Origin: Caprimulgus europaeus
Lineage: Eukaryota > Chordata > Aves > Caprimulgiformes > Caprimulgidae
Direction: 5' to 3'
NCBI GenBank assembly: GCA_907165065.1
Contig: OU015528.1
Span: 44,259,515 to 44,323,514, forward strand
Length of the DNA: 64,000 bases
In this document: one piece after another, positions 52,301 through 61,300 of the stretch
Numbering within the stretch: position 1 is the stretch's first letter
Layout of the letters: every line of letters starts with the position of its first letter
Position numbers and translations under genes: made by a program
The notes under the pieces: generated by a model
Database searches by the model: none
Seen by the model: the letters and a program-made list of their open reading frames with translations, nothing else
What the model was told of the DNA's origin: nothing

Positions 52301-55300
52301 TAGATACAGTATTGATGAGACTCACTCATTATAGAAGTTACTTGAAAACAAAAATAACCTGTTAGCTTTAGTACTGTAAATGCTGCCAGATATTGAACAG
52401 ATCAGGGGTTTTTTTCCATCAGGTACACATCTGAGCTTGTTTGTGAGTATTAATTTAGAAGCTAAAATAAAGGGTGTGGATCCAGCAAAGCAAGAAGGAA
52501 ATTCTCAAATTTTTTTTCAGTTACATGTGCCTAGAAACTGATCTAAAGTGTTTTTATTTGGGAAAATGCCAATTAAATAGAATGGAAACATTGATGGATT
52601 ATGAGCACCATTTAAAAGAACTGTATCTCTGATTTACTTTATGTCTGGTATTGGTTCAGTAACCATGTAAACAGAACATTGAAATAAAATTTTAAAATAT
52701 TTTCTTATTTAGATTGCAGATTTCTTAGCTGTCAATAGTGCAAATGTATTTTTGTGTGTTCTGCCTTGTATTTTTATGTTATGCTATTTGAAGTGTGCAA
52801 GTGAGAGAATATAATAGTGTTTTGCTTTTACTGTGGTGCTGAGCATCCTAATCTTTCTCTGACTTTCTGCGAAGTGTGGAGCACTTATCTCCTTATGGTC
52901 AAGTCTGTATCATTATAAGGAGATATCTGTGTGGCTTTAAACTACATGGCCTCAATGCTCTCACTAATAATTTCAGTTGTATTGTTTTCTAAGTAAAATA
53001 TCATGCAGCATTGCATGTGGTTGCTATGAAATTATGGCACTTCTTAAGTACTGTACCCACTTAGCATGAGACTGTGCCTTTAAAGCATGAAATTCATAAC
53101 AAAAATATATTTTACAATATATTATTTTCTGTTTTAAAAGTGTACTTATTTTCTGATGGAGTACTGTTTTTAAAGAAATCTTGCTTTATTGTAGCTTGGT
53201 TTAGATATTACAAGACTTACATTACCTTTTCGTACTCAGTTGCCGTGGCCTCGCACTACTACCGAACGGCTGCTGGTTGAAATGTTTGATGGTGCTGCAG
53301 CTCAATTCCTTGCCATCCTAGAAGCTCTGTCTGATAGTAGCAGGCGTGAGTTGCGCCCTGGCCCACCAGTTCCTGAAGAAACTGAAATTCGTGATGTTAC
53401 TTCAGAGCTTTTTTTTGCAGGCCTAGAAATCCTCTCAGGTAACAGCATAAAGAAGCAAAAACAGTGTTAGTGAGGAGCTCAGACCTCCATTTTATTATTT
53501 TTTTCTTTGCTATTTCATTTATAACAATAGCACCAGTAAAAGCAGGCAATCTTATCTTCATAAAATTTAAGATAAAAATCTGGGCCAATGTCTGTTTTCT
53601 GTTTTATCAATAAAATCTGTTTTATCGGTAATTTATGTGTATCCTTCCTCAATAGGATTGAGTTCACTCTCTTCATAGCAGTGCTGGGCAATGCATTTAT
53701 GGCTATAATGGTGTGTGTTGATAACACACTGGTGTTTTGGCTGTTGCTGAGCAGTGCTTGCACAGCATCAAGGCTGTCTCTCCAACACTCTTCCCTGCAA
53801 AGGCCACCTGACCCAAATTCACTGAACAGCTATTCCATACCATATGATGGTATGGCTCAGCAATAAAACCTGGGGCTAAGGGAGAGGATGGGAGCACATT
53901 AGTGGTTATGGTGTTTGTCCTTCCAAGCAACTGCTACGCATCCTGAGGCTCTGCTTTCCAGGAAGTGGCTGGATATCTGCCTGCTTATGGGAAATAGTGA
54001 ACAATTTTTTTTTTTTTTTTCTTGAACACACAGCTTTGTCTTTTTTATTAAGCTGTCTTCATCTCAACCCATGAGCTTTTTCATCTTATTTTCTCCCCCT
54101 GTCCTGTTGAGGAGTGAGAGTGAGAGCTGGGTGGTGGTTTGGAAGCCAGGCAAAGTCAACATAACATGGTGTTTTGTGTATTTTTTCCAAAAAAATTACT
54201 CCAAGTTAGATTTAAAAACTTGAGAAAAACATTGGACTTGATGATTCCTTCCAAAACTTTTTTGCTGGGCTCTGTACTGAATATAGCCATGGTTATAGAG
54301 ATATTTTGTTAATAAAAGAATTTATAGAGACTAAGTACAATTCAGATTCATGTGTCCTTGCTATGATTACTGGTTAATTGAAATCTAGCAAGTCAAATGC
54401 AATATAAACTAATTTAATTAATTTTCTGTATTAAAGGCGGGGTGAGCAGTACTGGAATTCAAGGAAGTTATTGCACCGATCATTTTGGCATAATTAATGC
54501 ATCATCAACCCTTCTGCAGTTGATACTAACAGGTAAACACTTTGAATTCTCAAAGGATTCTTTACCCAGTGATGTAAATGCTTGGTAAGCAGAATTAATT
54601 TTCATGTTAGTAGCAGTTCTATGCATAAAGGGACTGCAAAAAGTTATACTCTTTGCGTGTGATATGCTTGTTTATATGTATAACGTCAAGGCATTCAGAA
54701 GCGATGATGTGAAGATATCATTACAATTTTCTTAACACAAGTGTCATTTAAATAGCATATGGTAATATATGGACATTGTAATCACATGCTGTTCAGCATA
54801 GCAGTTGATCTAGATATGTTAATGTTCCTATACAATCATTCAAAATCCAAATTCTTGGTATCCTGGTACATTCTTATGAAAGAGAAATGGGATGCAGTAA
54901 CAGAAGGACTGTTGTTATCCTTGGACCTTGGCATATTGTTAGAACTGCAGAACACTGCTGGATATATTAGCTAAGACACTTGTCTAGAGTTCCAAGGATC
55001 AGAAAATCCCTTTCCTACCTTAGTATGGTTTGGATAAACTTGAAGTGTGAGAAAATAGACTCCCTATGTGTACATACACGTTTTCTGATAGAGTAATGAG
55101 AAATGCTCACCTATCTTGCAAGAAATTGTTTCTACGCATTTTTAAAAATAAATTTCTGGGATGAAAGGTTATGAGGTGATACCCAGATTTAAGCTCTTTC
55201 TGCAACAGAAAGGACTAGGTCCTTGATATCCTCTACTCAGATACATTAACATCGGTAATAGTACAGCCTCTTTGGAATTTAACAGGACATTGCAGATACA

Positions 55301-58300
55301 TCATTAAAGTAGTATATAAGCATAGACATTACAGCAAAATAATAAAGCTACTGTGTCTTGTAGAGCTATTTAAAAATCCTTCAAGATAATTCTTCAAAAA
55401 CACATGTGGAGTTTTATCTTTAGTTTATCAATACTCAAATTATTGCTTAAATTAAGCTTCTGAAAATATATAAATAAAACAGATAAAATATTTTTGTTAT
55501 CACTACAGGAGAAAAGGGAGTGTCTGGAGATGCTGCTGTGAAATTTATAAAATTAGCTTTCAACTATGAAGAGTGGGACGTATTTGATTCTGCTATTGAA
55601 TTCGTTGTTAATTTTCTTCAGGTAATCTGAGTGCTATTTAGACATCCTTTATATAGTTTTTTCCCATTAGGGTAAGGAAGAGTATTCAAAGTACATATTT
55701 TAAGGGGAAATTGCTATTGGTTGTTTTGGTCAATTAGGCTCAAGATGACCCAACATGGAAGAAAGCTGAAATGGAACTCAAACTTCTTACACTGATGCAA
55801 CCTTTACTATTTCCAAGAAAATCTAAACATGGTTTTTCTGGTAGTGAAAATAATACCAAAGGAGCTGGGATGCCTCATGGTTCTGAAAAGAAGCAAACAT
55901 TCAGAAGTGAGTGTTGTTCGATCATGGTAGTGTTTGTATTTAAAATATTTTTGCAGCAAGATATTTTGTTTATTGTTTAAAAACTATTTAATATGGTGCA
56001 TGTAGTATTCTATGATAAAAAATAGCAGTTGAGGAATTGCAACTTACTGAATTTTGTCCAGTTTTCGTTTGCCAAAATATGACTTTATACCAGGTTCTTT
56101 GAGTGTGAAATATCATGTATGTTTAACATACATGGTGTTATATGCAAAAATGTAAAATGAATGGATTTTTTGAGACAGGTTTTCAGGAAAAAAGTGAAAC
56201 AGACATGTTTGACTTTTTCTGTAATATGTAAAATTTCTTGTAATTGAAGCAAGAAAAACTTGTTAATGAAACTGTAATTTAATTCTATAACATTCCAAAA
56301 AACCTGCAAATATCTTGAAAACTTTCAATTTCCAAAAATAGCAATGCTTACTTTTCACAGAAAGTGGATAAACTTGGGAATATCTATCCCCTTTGTATAT
56401 ACTATTTCTTAGAGTATATTATCTGCTGGCATAAATTGGTAAATCAATTCACTCAGATGTTTTCCAATGTAGGTTTGTAACTAGAAATAATGTCTTGCCT
56501 TTACTTTTCTTCCTTTTCTATAAACATTGAATGTAGAGGGTTCCTTAGAGCACAGAGAGCCTTCTCATGATTTTATGACTTTGGCAACAGCAGTGTCTTC
56601 CTGTGTCTCCACATCTAAGCAGGTATAATAAAATTAGAGACATTACTTGTGAATGAATCACATAATCTGTAATGAATGCATATAGTTTAAGATCAAAGGA
56701 ATCAGTTGCATGATTAACAACCTACAAAAATGAAACATCAAAAATGAAAAAAAATGTAAAAAATGTACCCATAATATGTGACCAATTTGTGATTTAAAAA
56801 AGTAATATTTGTTTTGATTTTTTAATTTTATTGTTGCTATGTACTCAGGCTACTTAAAAATGTTTAATAGATGTTAAATCAATTTGGAATATCATATAGC
56901 TAATTACATATTTCAGCTAATCAAGCAGAGATCAAATTTTTTATATTAGATTTAGATGCTCAGCTGTAGAAAACATTTTTGCAGTGTTTATAGAAATGGG
57001 AGCAGTAACCCTAAGGAATGATAATGCCTTTATAGCAGCAGTATGCCTGCAATTTAATGTAATTCTCACTGCAAACAAACAAGAAGCAGCAACAACAAAA
57101 CCGAAGAGAGTGGGACTTTTTCTGCTTAAGCCTGTACTACAGAATAATCTCATTATATACCTGATGGTTTATTCCCAGAGTAACCACTTTTAACTTACTA
57201 GCTCAAATTGGGATTTCCCTTAATGTGCTACCGTGAGTGGAAAAAAATTACAGTGCAATGTCTCCACTGGCATTTACACTAAAATAGTTTGTGTTCCAAA
57301 AGACTAATGAAAAATTTTCCTTAGAAAAAATGTGATCTGCTAACATGGAATATGTCTTAACTACAAAATTAATTTTAGATATAATTTGAATATTGCTCCA
57401 GTTTTAATATAACTGACACACCCATTTTTTAGCTTTAGTGTAATATTTGCAGTCAAAATATCCTGCCTGTGAGGCAGTTATACCTTTAGATAGTATGATT
57501 TGTCATTTTTGTTCATGACCACTGTGTTATGGAGGGAAGTGACCTGAATTTAAAGTCTTCTGGTTCTTGCAGTTTCACTCAGATCTCCTCAGTACCTCAT
57601 CTGTTCAGGGAAGAAAGACAAATTCTCCCTTGATTACCAGTGAATTAACTGGTGGTGAAGTTACACGATAGAGATGAGCCAGTCTTAACAGCTTGCTGCC
57701 ACCAAACGAATGGCATCTTGATTTACTTAATTTTCAGTCTTTTTCTCCCCTCACTTCTCATTATCAATATCCCTGAAATCTTATGCTGGTACACATATGA
57801 GTGTATAGATAATGGGGATATAGTAGGCTTGAGTTTCATTGTCCCTGAGATACTACTCCAACTCTGATATAAATAGCAATGAAGATGTGTACTTATCCTT
57901 AAACACTGTTCAGAGTGTGTTTAACACAGTGTAGACAGACCCTCTTGCCTTTTAAAATGTGTTAATTAAGAGGTTAACTGAACAGAGTTTTGAATTTGTT
58001 AATTATTCTCTCCATAAGATGCAGATGTGTTTTAACATTTCTTTCAGTTGTTAGATATTCCGCTCCAACCTTTTTTCTAGTTGTTTAAGTTTCTCTTCAC
58101 TGCTCCCTTATGTGACATGCACCAATAACCTGTGGAAGTACTCTATCAATGTAAAATGAAACCTACTAATTTAGATCTTCTGCAAATTTAAATACTGTAA
58201 TAAAAAAAAATCCCAAAGTTAATATAAATGTTAAATTACATTACTTATATTCCCCAGAATGTATTGACTATTATAACATTTCACAGATAATTTGCTTGTC

Positions 58301-61300
58301 TCTCCCATGGAATTTTCATCTCACTGTTTTCCTTGTCTGAGTGACTTTTAAGAGTTTGACAATAAAAACAAAAATACAAAACCCTCAAACTCTAAAACCA
58401 CTTGTATTGTTAAGAGAAGCTTGGGACATCTACCAGAAATTACTTTAAAAAATATATTTCTTAAGCTTTCAAAATGTTGCCGTCCTTTATAAGAAACTTA
58501 AAAATTATTATTTATTTTGAAAAAATTTGAGAGTGCTTATATACTGTATATGCATATTTGTTTCTACATTTATGTTGTTTTTTTCCTTTCCAGAATATCC
58601 AACCTGACAAACAAATACTTGTTGATGTAATAACGTTTTTGTGGCAGAAATGTAAAACAGGACTTCAGCAAATCCAAATGAATGGAAGTGACTATTTAAA
58701 ATATATCCACGAATACAAAGCTTACCAAGTACTCATTATAATGCATTTTTCTTAGTATGAGTGTAGTCTGTTATAGTACAGCCAAGATAAAATACTGATC
58801 TCCAGTCTACGTACATTTTCATATTGTAAAATACAGATAAATCTTCCTCACTGAAAATGTGAATTGTAAATACCCTTTAAACAGACAGTGCTCCCATATT
58901 CCAGTATCAAAATAGGCCATGATAGAAGCTAAAATAATGAAAGCATTTGGGCATGATCTAAGAAGCAGCATTTGGTGTGTTGTGTTGGAAAATATCAATA
59001 ACATTCACAAAAGTTCTCTATATGAATTGAAGAAAGAGGGAAAAGTCTTACAGCTTAGGAGAAGGGACAAGTGAGTCAGCAGGATTTGGCCCACTGGATA
59101 AAGTCACAGCCTTACCTTGAACTTTTTCTGAGTCTAAGAGGGTCTTGGTGAAATGCAGTCTTGTGAAGGATAATTTCCCCTGGTTTCTCTGAGCTGCCAG
59201 TTGATGTTGACCAAAGAGTTTCTGAAGGAGTTCATTTTGTGGCCCTGATCCCTATAATAAAACTGTTGAGAGATTCACCAGAAAGTGATGTACAGTTACT
59301 TTCCTCTGTGTGTAGAGCAGGTGTATTCAAGTCTCTTTTACACCTTTTAATTGGGAAAATACAGGGATAAATGAGAGGCAAGCGATCAAATCTGCTGTAA
59401 GGCTTACCAAATTATGATAAGGTATAAAAATTGTGCCCATAGAACATTCATAAACTTTTCTAAAATAATATATATTTTTTTTTTAAAGTCTACTGTCTGA
59501 AGAAACAGTGGCTTCGGAGCAGCACAAATTCAGCATCTTAGTCTAGTGCCATTCAAAACCATAAATCAAATCCAAGAAAGGAGTTGTGTCCAAGTTTATG
59601 AATCTTTTTAAACAATTTTGAGTGCAAAACCCTATTTGCCTCTTTAATACATAAATATCTTCCTAAAAATTGTTTTAACTCTGTTCTGATTCTTTTTCTT
59701 TCCCCTTCCCCCATTTTTAGTGGATTCATGTACTCTGTATAATAAATGAAGTAATCCAGAAGATCAGCATAGCAGACACTAATGTTGTAATGATTGCAGA
59801 GGTAACCTTACATCTAACTGCAATATTGGAAAATGTAGCCGATTCTACAAGTAAATCTAAGAAAAAAGCAGGTAAAGCTTTCAACAAAAATATAGTTGTC
59901 TTTCAAGAATTACTTTAAAAGATTGGAACTTTTCTGAGTTGAAAACTTTTGCCAATTTACGTACTTAGAAATCGTTGTAAAGCGATTGTTGAGTGTAGAA
60001 TAATATTTTTTTTGTACATACAATTTCATCTGTAATCAGAGCTAATTTTAAAATGATTTTCAAATGGTTTATGCCTTATGTCTTTGCATTTCCAGTTCTG
60101 CTAAAGTATACATTTTGAATCACATCTCTTATGATTCACCCTCCCCACAGATATTCTACATGTCTCTTAGCCCCATCAGAGTAGCCTCAGATCACTCATA
60201 CATTCTCTGAATATTGGCTAGGCAGAAGGCAGTGTGTGCTGTGGCTCATTTGAAGTATTCAAGTGCTGGTTGACTAGTGGCAGCCCAAACTGAAAAGAAA
60301 AATATTGAGGTCATACTGAAGCTTTTGCTTTTATTGAGCCATTAATTTGGATCTCTTTTCTACAAAAGTCTTGATTTTTGTATAGGAGTTCAATTGTCCT
60401 TGAAATTGAACTTAACTTGTCTGACATTATAATCCAATCACATTAAACAAATTTCCTTACAAAACCTGACTAACACTGTAAAATATTAGTATTTAGACAT
60501 ACTTTTAAAAGTTCTCTGTTGTTGTGGATGTAGGATCTTGGAAGATGAATCATATTTCTCATAACTGTTTTGCAGTAACTAGAGAGTAGATTTTAAATAC
60601 CCTTTTAGAGCATGTCTAGGACCAGAAGAGAATGACAATACCTTTTATTTTTCTGTAAGTAAGAAAATCTTGGAATAATACTGTTCCTTTATAAGGTAGA
60701 GTAGTTATTGTTTTCTGTGATTGTTATGAAAATCAGACCATTCTGATGGAGGTTGGATGAATCCTCATTGTAGCATCATTACTATTCTTTTTCATTCAGT
60801 GTAAAGGTGTTTATTTTGAGAAAAAAAAATAAATAGAAGTTATTGCTCAAAACAAGCTGATAAATAGCCAGTCAAGAACATGTTTATGCTGAGAAGAATC
60901 TTTTTACTGAATTAATGCTGAGTGAATATAGATTTTCTTACTTATGAGTAAGAGACACTGAACAAGCAGAATTAAACAGGCAAAAGTGGCACAAAGAGTA
61001 CAGGAGTGACTAGACAGTTGTCCTGCTGAAAGGGCAAAAAATGAATTTATTTCAGCAAAGAAATAATTTTTTTACAAGCTAGAGGGCTGTAAACAAGAAC
61101 AAAGAAACTGTTTCCTCTTGTTTTGGCTGCTTCCTCTTGTTTTGGAAAGGAAAACACAATTCTGGGTGTATTCTTTATAAATGAAAATAATTTAAACAAT
61201 CGAAATGAATGTTATAAGGGTGATAATAAAGCTTCAAAGAATACTGAATTAAAATAGTATGTATCATAAAAATATTACCTCATGTATTTAAAAATTATCC

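Larger units (their letters stand above)
48720..53239 (+). other. CFAP54: CFAP54 intron 8, enlarged by CR1 insertions
   Basis: 4.5 kb, of which about half (49,163-50,020 and 50,789-52,255) derives from three CR1 fragments, all antisense to the gene. The rest is AT-rich with no other recognisable element. The flanking exons join in phase 0 without a gap, so no coding sequence was lost. Confidence 0.9.
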
